From contig JANNRR010000173.1 in assembly GCA_031401675.1 (NCBI GenBank), forward strand, positions 1 through 28,099: DNA of 28,099 nt, in the 5' to 3' direction. Under the pieces are notes generated by a model. The model ran no database searches. It saw nothing but the letters and a program-made list of their open reading frames with translations, and was not told where the DNA came from. The DNA is from JANNRR01 sp031401675. GTDB taxonomy: Bacteria; Pseudomonadota; Alphaproteobacteria; Rhodobacterales; Rhodobacteraceae. The translations under genes and the position numbers were made by a program. Positions 1 to 7,047 of the stretch are shown one piece after another (positions within the stretch are counted from its first letter, which is position 1; the number at the start of each line of letters is the position of its first letter).

Positions 1-1
1 C

Positions 2-139
2 CAGACCTGGCTCAACGATGTCGCCGCCCTCATGAACAACCGCCCGAGAAAGACCCTCGGCTGGAAAACCCCCGCCGAAGCCATGGCCGTCGAAATCGCG
101 GCCTTCAGATCAACCGTTGCGCTTGAAACTGGAATCTAA
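2..139 (+). pseudogene. IS30-family transposase, C-terminal end (5' truncated by window edge)
   Basis: An open frame enters from the left edge and ends at TAA 137-139. It encodes about 45 residues, including the stretch NNRPRKTLGWKTPAEAM, which is the typical end of the DDE integrase domain of IS30-family transposases (the 'RPRKTLG(W/F)xTPxE' block). Only the tail is visible, so it cannot be told whether the full gene beyond the window is intact. IS30 enzymes cut and join the ends of their own insertion sequence. No terminal inverted repeat could be recognised downstream. Family is confident; subgroup is not. Confidence 0.8.
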
Positions 140-178
140 GCCCTGACCGTGAACAAGGGATGAGAGAGGGAACTTGCG

Positions 179-385
179 ATGACTGATAAGCAACCGAGAG
201 GCCGACCTGTGACCAACAAGGTTGATCCGATACCCGCCCCGGCGAAGGACATCGCACGGGCGATCTTCCGTGCGGCGGACAAGCAAACCACTAAGGCACC
301 AAAGACAAAGACAAAGACAAAGACAAAGACAAAGACAAAGACAAAGACAAAGACAAAGACAAAGACAAAGACAAAGAACAACTGA
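179..385 (+). CDS. Small basic hypothetical protein with a (Thr-Lys)n tail
   Basis: A 68-residue open frame begins MTDKQPRGRPVTNKVDPIP, preceded by a purine-rich gagaggga ribosome site. The first 36 residues (RGRPVTN, PIP, then DIARAIFRAAD) resemble a short, uncharacterised class of alphaproteobacterial proteins with an RGRPxxN..PIPDTPENIARA-like pattern. This is recalled from memory and not searched. From about residue 43 the protein is almost only alternating Thr-Lys, encoded by a hexanucleotide tandem repeat. No function can be assigned; the tail is strongly basic and probably disordered. It sits between mobile-element fragments, so it may be element cargo. Confidence 0.55.
   Translation: MTDKQPRGRPVTNKVDPIPAPAKDIARAIFRAADKQTTKAPKTKTKTKTKTKTKTKTKTKTKTKTKNN
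301..378 (+). repeat. AAAGAC hexanucleotide tandem repeat (about 12.7 units)
   Basis: Twelve perfect AAAGAC units (301-372) are followed by a partial unit AAAGAA. The array lies inside the small ORF and reads ACA-AAG (Thr-Lys). Because the unit is six bases, gain or loss of copies changes protein length by two residues without shifting the frame. Perfect identity between units suggests recent expansion by slippage. Confidence 0.95.
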
Positions 386-785
386 GGGGGTTGTCTAATT
401 TTGTATATAATTCCACAAATTTTCTTTATTTATCAATGAGTTTTGTTTGATCTTCCGAACGACGTATGCCGGTTGGTATACCGTTTTGTTGATATCACAT
501 CGGCGATGCTGCAGAAGTCTGACCATGGAGGATTCACCAAGCAAATACTTACGGTTCAGTGGCCTAGAACCAGACCTAAACAGTCGGGTTTTGTCGTTTG
601 AAATTCTTGTCAACACCTAATCAACGTTTCGCGAGTCCCCCTGAAAAGCGGGGGCCTTTTGCATCCGGAAACCACACTCGGTCACAAAGGTGCTTGAAAC
701 GGAAGCGATGGGGTGGACGTCCCCCGGGCGGCATCGATGTGCCATGCTAGCGGGTGTTGAAGCACCGCTACAGAGGAGAGCGTCC
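386..785. other. Gene-free, partly AT-rich stretch between mobile-element fragments
   Basis: About 400 bases without a convincing gene. Bases 391-630 are clearly richer in A+T than the rest of the window and hold a TATAAT match at 406-411. The -35-like TTGTCT at 391 lies only 9 bases upstream, too close for a standard promoter. The only long frame here (minus strand, 395-616) has no recognisable family and no good ribosome site. A short G/C hairpin follows at 637-654. The last 130 bases before the IS110 fragment are of ordinary composition. The base composition suggests foreign or element-derived DNA. Confidence 0.5.
637..660 (+). terminator. Possible intrinsic terminator
   Basis: CCCCC (637-641) pairs with GGGGG (650-654) across the loop TGAAAAGC, and the stem is followed by CCTTTT. 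A five-pair GC stem with a short T tract is a modest intrinsic terminator for plus-strand transcription. Nothing obvious is transcribed directly into it. Confidence 0.45.
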
Positions 786-1157
786 ATGGGAGAGGTTAGC
801 ATCATCGTCCTGGATTTGGCCAAGAACGTGTTTCAGGCGCATGGCGCCGGGTCGGACGGGTCGGTTGTGTTCCGCCGCAAGCTCTCGCGCACAGCTTCTG
901 AAGTTCCTGGCCGCACAGCCACTTTGCGTGGTGGCGATGGAGGCCTGCGCCAGTTCGCATCACTGGGGGCGGGCGATCAGCGATCTCGGCCATGAGGTCC
1001 GGCTGATCCCACCGGCCTATGTGAAGCCGTTCGTGAAGCGGCAGAAGAACGACATGGCCGATGCCGAGGCGATCGCGGAGGCCGTGTCGCGGCCGACCAT
1101 GCGGTTCGTTGCCGTGAAGAGTGAGGCCCAACAGGCGGCGGCGATGGCTTACCGGAG
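786..1157 (+). pseudogene. IS110-family transposase, N-terminal remnant with frameshift
   Basis: Starting at ATG 786, the frame gives MGEVSIIVLDLAKNVFQAHG, the DEDD transposase start of IS110 elements. It then shifts frame within about 885-897 and continues as LLKFLAAQPLCVVAMEACA, then LIPPAYVKPFVKRQKNDMADAEAI, the conserved IS110 block. Recognisable similarity ends near QQAAAMAYR (about 1157), where the sequence passes into an ISL3-type fragment. A GGAG-type ribosome site precedes the start. The transposase-20 C-terminal domain with the catalytic serine is missing. This is a dead remnant: frameshifted and 3' truncated. Confidence 0.85.
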
Positions 1158-1187
1158 GGACCGTAAGGGCAGACGGTCAAGAGACCG

Positions 1188-1473
1188 GGTCGGGTGTCCG
1201 GTTCGCAGCTGTCGGGTGAAGATATTCGCAGAACGACCGGGCGACGGGATCGCGCAGCGCTATGGGCGGCGCACGACGCAGCTGCAGGGTCTTGTCCGTT
1301 GTCTTGGCCTCGCCCTTGGAGGACGGCCGGCACAAGCGCTGGCGAGCCGACTTCTGCTGCCGGTGAGCAAGGATACTTTGCTGCGCAGCATCCGGAGCGG
1401 CATCCCGACACAGGCGTCCGCGCCACCGCCGCGCATCATCGGGATAGACGACTGGGCCTGGACGAAGGGTCCC
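1188..1473 (+). pseudogene. ISL3-family transposase, internal fragment
   Basis: The frame contains RVKIFAERPGDGIAQRYGRRT, then LGLALGGRPAQALASRLLLP, VSKDTLL and IGIDDWAWTKG. These are the hallmarks of the ISL3 transposase region from the zinc-ribbon end to the first catalytic Asp block (GIDDWAWRKG...). Both the N-terminal part and everything after WTKG are absent, and a stop follows at 1480-1482. It is joined upstream to IS110 sequence and downstream, at about 1468-1473, to minus-strand IS5 sequence. Non-functional remnant; family call is firm, boundaries are approximate. Confidence 0.8.
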
Positions 1474-1913
1474 GTACGCTGATGCGATCTCTGAAGGCCT
1501 TGGATCGCAGCGATCCTTGCCTTGATGCGACTTCCGACGTCTTGTCCGGTCCCGTCCTTCCAGAACGCCCGGCCTTAGTGCCGGGTCGCACGCACAGTTT
1601 CGTTCTGGGGCGAGCCATTGTCCGCCATAGATGGGGTGGATGGCTCCTGATCCCGGCGTCGCAACGCGCCATTATGGGGTTGTCGTCTGACCTCAAGCAA
1701 AGGAGCGATCCACCCCTTCAATGGCGCTCCAGTGGCGACCAGCTTGAACAGAACGATGATCGTCAGGCAGAAATGGACAACGTCGTCGGAGACGTCTGCA
1801 GGTCGGCCCGGACTACTGCCAGGCAGCGCGAACAAGGCCAAGTCCTTGTCCAACCAGACCAGAAAAGCGCTGCGCTTTCGCATCGCTGTATTTTGGCTGG
1901 ATCAGTTCGTCAT
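1455..1913 (-). pseudogene. IS5-family (IS903-like group) transposase remnant, internally deleted
   Basis: On the minus strand from ATG 1913 the reading is MTN, then TGA at 1904-1902 where the family has Trp, then MRKRSAFLVWLDKD, GRPADVSDD and LTIIVLFKL. This is the N-terminus of IS903-group IS5 transposases (MTNWxxYNxALRKRGSLxxWLD). Similarity breaks near 1740 and resumes at about 1604 with NETVRATRH, a stop, GRAFWKDGTG, then after another frame change KAFRDRISVRDP, which is the family's C-terminal region. Most of the catalytic middle is gone, and stops and shifts occur throughout. Clearly a decayed copy; the outer ends could not be fixed. Confidence 0.7.
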
Positions 1914-2103
1914 GCGGTGGCGGGAGGGTGCGGCCATCGTCATGCGGCACTTTTAACCGATTGGATTCACAATGCGCTTCCTCTCCAGCCAGAGCTATTC
2001 ATCAACGCCCCGCCAAAACCCAGTTCTTGGTATCCTATTCGAAATGGCTTATGATCAATTCGCCTGAAATTGCCCACGCGGGACCACCGTCCCGGCGGGC
2101 GCG
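1914..2103. other. Intergenic spacer between IS remnants and the dehydrogenase gene
   Basis: Non-coding DNA that probably includes the outer end of the IS5-type remnant and the 3' region of the sulfonate operon. Apart from the hairpin at 2072-2100, nothing identifiable was found. No terminal inverted repeat could be paired with confidence. Confidence 0.4.
2072..2100 (-). terminator. Hairpin terminator at the end of the sulfonate operon
   Basis: An imperfect GC-rich inverted repeat, GCCCacGCGGGAC-cacc-GTCCCgGCGGGC, lies four bases past the dehydrogenase stop codon. Read on the minus strand it is followed by AATTTC. The long stem and its position fit a transcription terminator, though the T tract is poor. 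Confidence 0.55.
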
Positions 2104-3414
2104 TCAGGCAGCGTCGTCTGTCGGGCTGACGTCGAAGTTTTCGCCGGGATAGAATTTCGCAAGCCGTACATCGGCGGACCGGGCGTGGCCTTCCATCCCC
2201 TCCATCCGCGAAATCCGCGCCGTAGCCAGCGCCAGATCGCGGGAAGCCGCCCGTGTCGCGCGCTGCCAGGTCACGGTTTTCATGAACTTGTGAACCGAGA
2301 GGCCCCCGGTGTACCGCCCCGCGCCCGAGGTGGGCAGTACATGGTTCGGGCCGGAGCATTTGTCGCCAAAGGCGACTGTGGTCTCTTCGCCAAGAAACAA
2401 TGAGCCATAGGAACGCAGACGCCGCAGCCACCAGTCCAGGTCAGCGGCCTGCACATGCAAATGTTCCGGTGCGTAATCGTCGGCCACCTGCGCCATGGCT
2501 TCGGCGCGGTCGCACAGCATCACTTCGGCATAATCCGCCCAGGCCGCGCGTGCGTTCTCGGCGTTGAGTGCGGGCAGTTCCGCGATAAGTCTGGGCACCA
2601 GGGCCATGACACGGTCGGCCAGCGCACGGTCCGTCGTCACCAGCCAGACCGGCGAGTTATAGCCGTGCTCGGCCTGGCCCACGAGGTCCCATGCCACCAA
2701 CTCGGGGTCGGCCGTGCTGTCGGCGATCACCATGCTGTCGGTGGGGCCCGCGAACATGTCGATGCCGACCTGACCGTACAGGATGCGCTTGGCTTCGGCC
2801 ACATACTGGTTGCCGGGACCAACCAGTATGTCGGCTTTTGGCAGGCCGAAGAGCCCGTTCGCCATGGCCGCAACACCCTGCACGCCACCAAGATTCAGGA
2901 TCACATCCGCTCCGCACAGGTCCATCGCAAACAGGATCGCTGGCGGAATGCCGACCCCGGGGCGGGGCGGCGAGCAGGTGGCGATGTGGGGCACGCCCGC
3001 GACCTTGGCTGTGGTGATCGTCATGATCGCGCTGGCGATATGGCTGTAGCGCCCGCCGGGCACATAGCAGCCGGCAGACGAAACCGGAATCTGCTTCTGC
3101 CCGGCCATCAGTCCGGGCAGAATCTCGATGTTGCAATCCATGTTCGTCGCGCGCTGCGCTTCGGCGAAGCGACTGATGTTGCGATGCGCAAACCGGATAT
3201 CGCCCTTCAGCTTTTCCGGCACCAGCGCCGCCGCCTTGGCGCGGGTTTCCGGCGAGACCACGATGTCGCCCTGCCATTGGTCCAGTTCTCGGGCGAAGCG
3301 GACGGCGGCGGCGTCGCCATCACGCTCGATTTCACGCAGCATGGCTTCGACCGAGGCGCGGACGTCGGTTTGCCCCGTTTCCGCCGAGCGGGCGGATTTC
3401 TTCAGGTAGATCAT
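2104..3414 (-). CDS. HpsN/HisD-family zinc-dependent dehydrogenase (sulfopropanediol-dehydrogenase-like)
   Basis: A 436-residue protein of the histidinol dehydrogenase family, full length. The family's zinc ligands and catalytic pair are all visible: Gln247 and His250 (GQAEHG), Asp351 (GDKCSGPNH), His410 (GHARSADVR) and Glu317-His318 (APEHL). The start is ATG 3414 (MIYLKKSARSAETG), the usual N-terminus of the family; the longer frame upstream overlaps the permease gene. It closely resembles the HisD paralogues used for sulfonates (HpsN, which oxidises 2,3-dihydroxypropane-sulfonate to sulfolactate with NAD). It is the last gene of an operon with a sulfonate importer, a racemase and cuyA, 16 bases after the permease. 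No histidine genes are nearby. Proposed substrate: a C3-sulfonate alcohol such as DHPS or cysteinolate; this is inference. Confidence 0.85.
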   Translation of the reverse strand: MIYLKKSARSAETGQTDVRASVEAMLREIERDGDAAAVRFARELDQWQGDIVVSPETRAKAAALVPEKLKGDIRFAHRNISRFAEAQRATNMDCNIEILPGLMAGQKQIPVSSAGCYVPGGRYSHIASAIMTITTAKVAGVPHIATCSPPRPGVGIPPAILFAMDLCGADVILNLGGVQGVAAMANGLFGLPKADILVGPGNQYVAEAKRILYGQVGIDMFAGPTDSMVIADSTADPELVAWDLVGQAEHGYNSPVWLVTTDRALADRVMALVPRLIAELPALNAENARAAWADYAEVMLCDRAEAMAQVADDYAPEHLHVQAADLDWWLRRLRSYGSLFLGEETTVAFGDKCSGPNHVLPTSGAGRYTGGLSVHKFMKTVTWQRATRAASRDLALATARISRMEGMEGHARSADVRLAKFYPGENFDVSPTDDAA

Positions 3415-3430
3415 GGCTATTCGGTCCCGC

Positions 3431-4303
3431 TTACATGCGGCCCTTCCAGGGCACGAGTTTGCGCTCGACAAAGCGCATCAACAAATCAAAGGCATAGGCG
3501 ATGATTGCGATCACGATGATGCCCATTATGACGGTGGAGGTTTGCAGGAACTGGCTGGCGGTCAGCACCATGTAGCCAAGCCCCTTGGTCGCAGCGACCA
3601 TCTCGGCGGCCACCAGCGTGGTCCAGCCAAAGCCGATGCCGATCCGCATCGCAGTCAGGATTTCCGGCAAGGCCGAGGGCAGGATAACCTGAAGCATCAC
3701 CTGCCAGCGGCTTGCGCCGAAAGAATAGGCAGCATGGATCTGCTCGATCGCGGCTGATTTGACCCCGGATCTTGCGCCTAGCGCCACTGGCGCCAGCACC
3801 GACAGAAAGATCAGCAAGACCTTGGACGTCTCGCCGATGCCAAACCAGATGATCATCAGCGGCAGGTAAGCCAGTGGCGGGATCGGGCGATAGAACTCCA
3901 GCGGCGGGTCAAAGACGCCGCGGATGAACGGGCTCATCCCCATGGCGATCCCCAGCGGGACGCCAATCACACAGGCCAGCAGGAAGGCACCAAAGACGCG
4001 GGCTGCGGACACACCCACATGCTCCGGAAACGATGTATTTGTGAAGCCCTTGGTCCAGACATCGACGAACTTGCCAAAAACCGCCCCCGGAGAGGGCAGG
4101 AACAGTGGCTTGACCCATCCCATATGGGTGACGAGCCACCAGACGAAGATGATGCCTGCGATCGAGGCAAGCGACAGCAGCCGCGTCTCTCCCTGCCCGG
4201 GCACCCCGTAGGTTTCGCCCGGTTTGGTCGCACGCGCCTTCATCAGGAAAAAGAAGATGCCGCGCTTCTTCGATTGCGTGTTCGGATAGGCATGTTCGGT
4301 CAT
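3431..4303 (-). CDS. TauC/SsuC-type sulfonate ABC transporter permease
   Basis: A 290-residue inner-membrane permease of the BPD_transp_1 fold. About 45 cytoplasmic residues precede the first membrane span (LASIAGIIFVWWLV), and five or six spans follow. The EAA coupling loop is visible as AYSFGASRWQVMLQVILP, and the signature stretch EFYRPIPPLAYLPLMIIWFG is typical of taurine/sulfonate/nitrate permeases. Its start ATG overlaps the stop of the upstream ATPase (ATGA at 4300-4303), indicating translational coupling. With the adjacent ATPase and binding protein it forms an importer. Because cuyA and an HpsN-like gene share the operon, a C3-sulfonate (cysteate, cysteinolate, DHPS) is the likely cargo; taurine itself is possible. 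Confidence 0.88.
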   Translation of the reverse strand: MTEHAYPNTQSKKRGIFFFLMKARATKPGETYGVPGQGETRLLSLASIAGIIFVWWLVTHMGWVKPLFLPSPGAVFGKFVDVWTKGFTNTSFPEHVGVSAARVFGAFLLACVIGVPLGIAMGMSPFIRGVFDPPLEFYRPIPPLAYLPLMIIWFGIGETSKVLLIFLSVLAPVALGARSGVKSAAIEQIHAAYSFGASRWQVMLQVILPSALPEILTAMRIGIGFGWTTLVAAEMVAATKGLGYMVLTASQFLQTSTVIMGIIVIAIIAYAFDLLMRFVERKLVPWKGRM

Positions 4304-5088
4304 ACTCCGGCCTCCTCATCCGAAAAGATGATCTTCAGGACGTCCTCACGCAGCGCGATGAACTCGCGGCTGGCCTTGACCTCGCGTGCCGGCGCACCGC
4401 CCAGAAACTGCCGCGAAAATGGCAGGTCGAACCGGTGTGCGATGCGACCCGGACGCGGCGACATCACGATCAGCTTGGTGCCCATGAACAGCGCCTCTTC
4501 GACCGAATGGGTGATGAAGAACACCGACTTCGACGTCGTGTGCCAGATGTTCAGGATAAGCTCCTGCGCCTTTTCCCGGGTCAGGGCGTCCAGTGCGCCA
4601 AGAGGCTCGTCCATCAACAGAACCTTGGGGTCGCAGGTCAGCGCGCGGGCAATGCCTACCCGTTGCTGCATGCCCCCCGAAAGCATGTAAACCCGCGAAC
4701 CCTCAAAGTCGCCCAGACCCAGCAGCTTGATGAACCCGCGCGCAATGTCATAGCGCTTTTCCGCGGCGATGCCCTGCAGCTTCAAGCCAAAGGCCACATT
4801 GTCCAGCACGTTCAGCCAGGGCAGCAGGGCGTGTTTCTGGAACACCACCGCCCGGTCCGCGCCCGGCCCCTGAACGCGTGCGCCATCCAGCAGAATCTCG
4901 CCGGACGTGGGTGACAGGAACCCCGCGATCAGCGACAGGAGGGTGGATTTCCCGCATCCCGATGCGCCAAGCGCCACGACGAAATCATCATTGATGATAT
5001 CGAGATCGATCTGCCGCAGGGCCTCGACAGGCGGCCGCCCGTCGGCGGTCGGGTAGACAACCGACGCTTGCTTGATGTTCAGCCCCAT
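4300..5088 (-). CDS. TauB/SsuB-type sulfonate ABC transporter ATP-binding protein
   Basis: A 262-residue cytoplasmic ATPase that powers the importer. It has Walker A GASGCGKST, a Q-loop at FQKHALLPWLNV, the ABC signature LSGGMQQR, Walker B VLLMDEPLGALD and the switch His in FITHSVEEAL. The LPWLNVLDNVAFGL stretch is characteristic of the nitrate/sulfonate/taurine ATPases. It is placed between the binding protein gene (69-base gap containing a strong hairpin) and the permease (4-base overlap). No alternative role is likely. Confidence 0.9.
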   Translation of the reverse strand: MGLNIKQASVVYPTADGRPPVEALRQIDLDIINDDFVVALGASGCGKSTLLSLIAGFLSPTSGEILLDGARVQGPGADRAVVFQKHALLPWLNVLDNVAFGLKLQGIAAEKRYDIARGFIKLLGLGDFEGSRVYMLSGGMQQRVGIARALTCDPKVLLMDEPLGALDALTREKAQELILNIWHTTSKSVFFITHSVEEALFMGTKLIVMSPRPGRIAHRFDLPFSRQFLGGAPAREVKASREFIALREDVLKIIFSDEEAGV

Positions 5089-5114
5089 GTCCGACCCTCT
5101 GCAGCCTGTGATCC

Positions 5115-5144
5115 GGCCGAAAGCGGGGTGCCCCGCTTCCGGCC
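5115..5144 (-). promoter_or_regulatory. Intercistronic hairpin after the binding-protein gene
   Basis: GGCCGAAAGCGGGG (5115-5128) and CCCCGCTTCCGGCC (5131-5144) form a 14-pair stem with a single mismatch and a 2-base apex. It lies 13 bases past the binding-protein stop and before the ATPase gene. No T tract follows, so it more likely protects the upstream mRNA or attenuates partially. That would favour an excess of binding protein over ATPase and permease. Confidence 0.65.
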
Positions 5145-5157
5145 CTGAAGCCCGATC

Positions 5158-6144
5158 CTACTTTGCCGCGTCCGCAATTGCCGTGTTGACGAACGGACCA
5201 TAGTCGTCGACCGCCGCATCGATCCGGCCGGCCTTGACCAGGAAATCGGCCGTCGTCTTCATGTTGGCTGCGGCCCCGCCAAGCCAGGTCGGGCCAAGCT
5301 GATCGGCCAGCGGGATGAAGGAGAAGCCCTTCAGGATGTTCGGCACCTGATCGGCAGCCGCGCCCGTCATTTCGGCAATCGTCTTGACCGGGGCGCTGTC
5401 GGCGGTCCATGCGGCCGGATCGGCAAGGTAGGCCACGTTCGCCTCGTTCATCGCTTTGGCGAAAGCCACCATGGCGTCAGCGTTGGCCGCCGCGAACTCG
5501 GTGTTCACAACCCAGCCGTCAAAGGTGGGGAAGCCCCAGGCCGCAGTCTGATCTGCTCCCACGATGAACGTGCCGGACTGCAGTATCTGGTTCTGCACCG
5601 GCTCCCAGATGAAGGCTGCATCAACCTGACCCGAATCCCACGCCGCGGCGATCTGGTCGGCCGGCAGGTTCATGATGGTAACATCGGCATCCCCGATGCC
5701 CGCATGGGTCAGTGCACCCATCAGCGAATAATGCGCGGTGGAGCCGACGGGCACAGCGATGCTCTTGCCTTTCAAGTCCTCAAGCTTGGTGATCCCCGAG
5801 GTTTTCGTGGCGATCAGGCTTTCGGCGGTGCCCAGGCCTTGTGCGATCATGAACAGCTGGATTTCAAGCCCCTGGCTGGTTCCGATGGACAGGGGCGACG
5901 AGCCAAGTTCTGCCACTTGCACGTCGCCCGATGCCATTGCGGCGATCACTTCGGTGCCTGAACCGAACTGGCGCCATTCGATGGTCCAACCGGTCGCGGC
6001 GTCGAACTTGCCTTCGGCACGGGCGACCTGCATCGGCGTCGGACTGCCGAAATGACCGATGATCACGTTCTCGGCCAGGGCTGCGCCGGCGGTCAGGGCC
6101 AGAGCGGCGGCACTGATCAGCAGGCGTTTCATGGTTATGGTCAT
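5158..6144 (-). CDS. TauA-type sulfonate ABC transporter substrate-binding protein
   Basis: A 328-residue periplasmic protein. The start ATG 6144 has a GAGGAG ribosome site seven bases upstream; the longer upstream frame would run back into the racemase gene. Residues 1-24 form a Sec signal peptide (KRLLISAAALALTAGAALA). The mature part shows NMT1/TauA-type features: FGSPTPMQVARAEGKFD, then GSGTEVIAAMASGDVQVAELGSSPLSI, and LKGKSIAVPVGSTAHYSL. It captures an anionic ligand and delivers it to the TauC/TauB-like pair. The family binds taurine, alkanesulfonates, nitrate or thiamine precursors. The operon context argues for a C3-sulfonate. Confidence 0.9.
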   Translation of the reverse strand: MTITMKRLLISAAALALTAGAALAENVIIGHFGSPTPMQVARAEGKFDAATGWTIEWRQFGSGTEVIAAMASGDVQVAELGSSPLSIGTSQGLEIQLFMIAQGLGTAESLIATKTSGITKLEDLKGKSIAVPVGSTAHYSLMGALTHAGIGDADVTIMNLPADQIAAAWDSGQVDAAFIWEPVQNQILQSGTFIVGADQTAAWGFPTFDGWVVNTEFAAANADAMVAFAKAMNEANVAYLADPAAWTADSAPVKTIAEMTGAAADQVPNILKGFSFIPLADQLGPTWLGGAAANMKTTADFLVKAGRIDAAVDDYGPFVNTAIADAAK

Positions 6145-6199
6145 GGGGTAGCTCCTCTGTTGGGAAATGGGGCGCGTTGGCCTGTTGCAGGTTCGGCGG

Positions 6200-6922
6200 T
6201 CATTCGGCCGCTTTCTGTTGGCCCTGGCTGCGCGGCGCAGCAAAGGCAATGATGGCACCGACCAGCAGGTCAAGCGCGTCAAACGAAGTGACGCCAGGGG
6301 CTGCAGCATCGGCAATCAGTGAAAACTCGGTGCAGGCGATCATCTGCACTGTGGCACCCTGGCTCTCCAGCGCCTTTGATGCCCGGCGCAATGTATCCTG
6401 CGCAGCCGGGGTCGCGCCCTCGGCCTTGATCGACCGGATGGTAGCAAGCATTGCATCCTCGTCGGCTGCATAAACCGGAATAACCCCTGCAGACGCACAG
6501 GAAGCATCGAACAGCCCGACCTTTCGGACGGCGGGCGAGGCCAGAATGCCGACGCGGCCGTTGCGACCCGCAAGCGTTGTCGCATGAGCTACCGATAGGG
6601 CCACCATGTCAAGAAACGGCACCGACACCGCCGCCCGGATCGCCGGAGCATAGTGGTGCGCGGTGTTGCACGGCATCGCCAGCGCCTCGGCCCCAGCCAC
6701 CTGCAACCGCATGGCCATCGCCGCCAGCACCGGGCCGGGGTCGTCGCCAGTGCCGTCAATCAGATGACGGATGCGCGACGGCACCTGAGGGTTCTGATCG
6801 ACGATCAGCGGGATGTGGTCGGCGTCAGCGCGCGCGCGTGCGGCCGCGATAATTCTCTGCATCAAGAGAACCGTGGCCTCTGGCCCCATGCCGCCCAGAA
6901 TGCCCACGCGCCGCAGGGTCAT
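6200..6922 (-). CDS. Aspartate/glutamate racemase family protein (proposed cysteate racemase)
   Basis: A 240-residue PLP-independent racemase of the Asp/Glu/hydantoin racemase fold. The glycine-rich start VGILGGMGPEAT is typical of aspartate racemases. Both catalytic cysteines are present: Cys85 in MPCNTAHH and Cys197 in IACTEF, about 112 residues apart as in the family. The start ATG 6922 follows a GGGAGG ribosome site at 7-8 bases. It lies between cuyA (125-base gap) and the binding-protein gene. Cysteate is aspartate with a sulfonate in place of the side-chain carboxylate, and CuyA needs the L form. Conversion of D- to L-cysteate is therefore a natural role here, but it is inferred; a plain aspartate racemase cannot be excluded. 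Confidence 0.82.
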   Translation of the reverse strand: MTLRRVGILGGMGPEATVLLMQRIIAAARARADADHIPLIVDQNPQVPSRIRHLIDGTGDDPGPVLAAMAMRLQVAGAEALAMPCNTAHHYAPAIRAAVSVPFLDMVALSVAHATTLAGRNGRVGILASPAVRKVGLFDASCASAGVIPVYAADEDAMLATIRSIKAEGATPAAQDTLRRASKALESQGATVQMIACTEFSLIADAAAPGVTSFDALDLLVGAIIAFAAPRSQGQQKAAE

Positions 6923-7047
6923 GCCGCACCCTCCCGCCCGTTTTGTGGGTGCTGCAGCCCGAACCACATCACCGCAACCGCATTTCCCTCCGGCGGGGTC
7001 GGCAGCGCCTTGCTTGACTTTGCGGTGAAGGGCTGCCGGGCCATGGG

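Noticed and set aside
301..378. Tandem repeat as a CRISPR array
   Set aside because: Units are six bases with no spacers and no cas genes are nearby.
136..381. Minus-strand frame of repeated Phe-Val
   Set aside because: It is the mirror of the AAAGAC repeat; no ribosome site and no family, so it is a shadow of the plus-strand frame.
395..616. 73-codon minus-strand frame in the AT-rich gap
   Set aside because: No recognisable motif, no ribosome site and unusual composition; not reported as a gene.
1567..1586. CCCGGC/GCCGGG hairpin inside the IS5 remnant as a terminator
   Set aside because: It lies within decayed coding sequence, has no T tract and no transcript context.
2104..3414. Calling the dehydrogenase a histidine-biosynthesis hisD
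   Set aside because: No his genes nearby; it is co-transcribed with sulfonate transport and cysteate cleavage genes and resembles HpsN-type paralogues.
2455..3504. Long plus-strand frames opposite the dehydrogenase gene (also 7123-8484, 9788-10936 and 10039-11022 opposite other genes)
   Set aside because: They are antisense shadows of GC-rich genes with no domains and His/Arg/Gln-rich composition.
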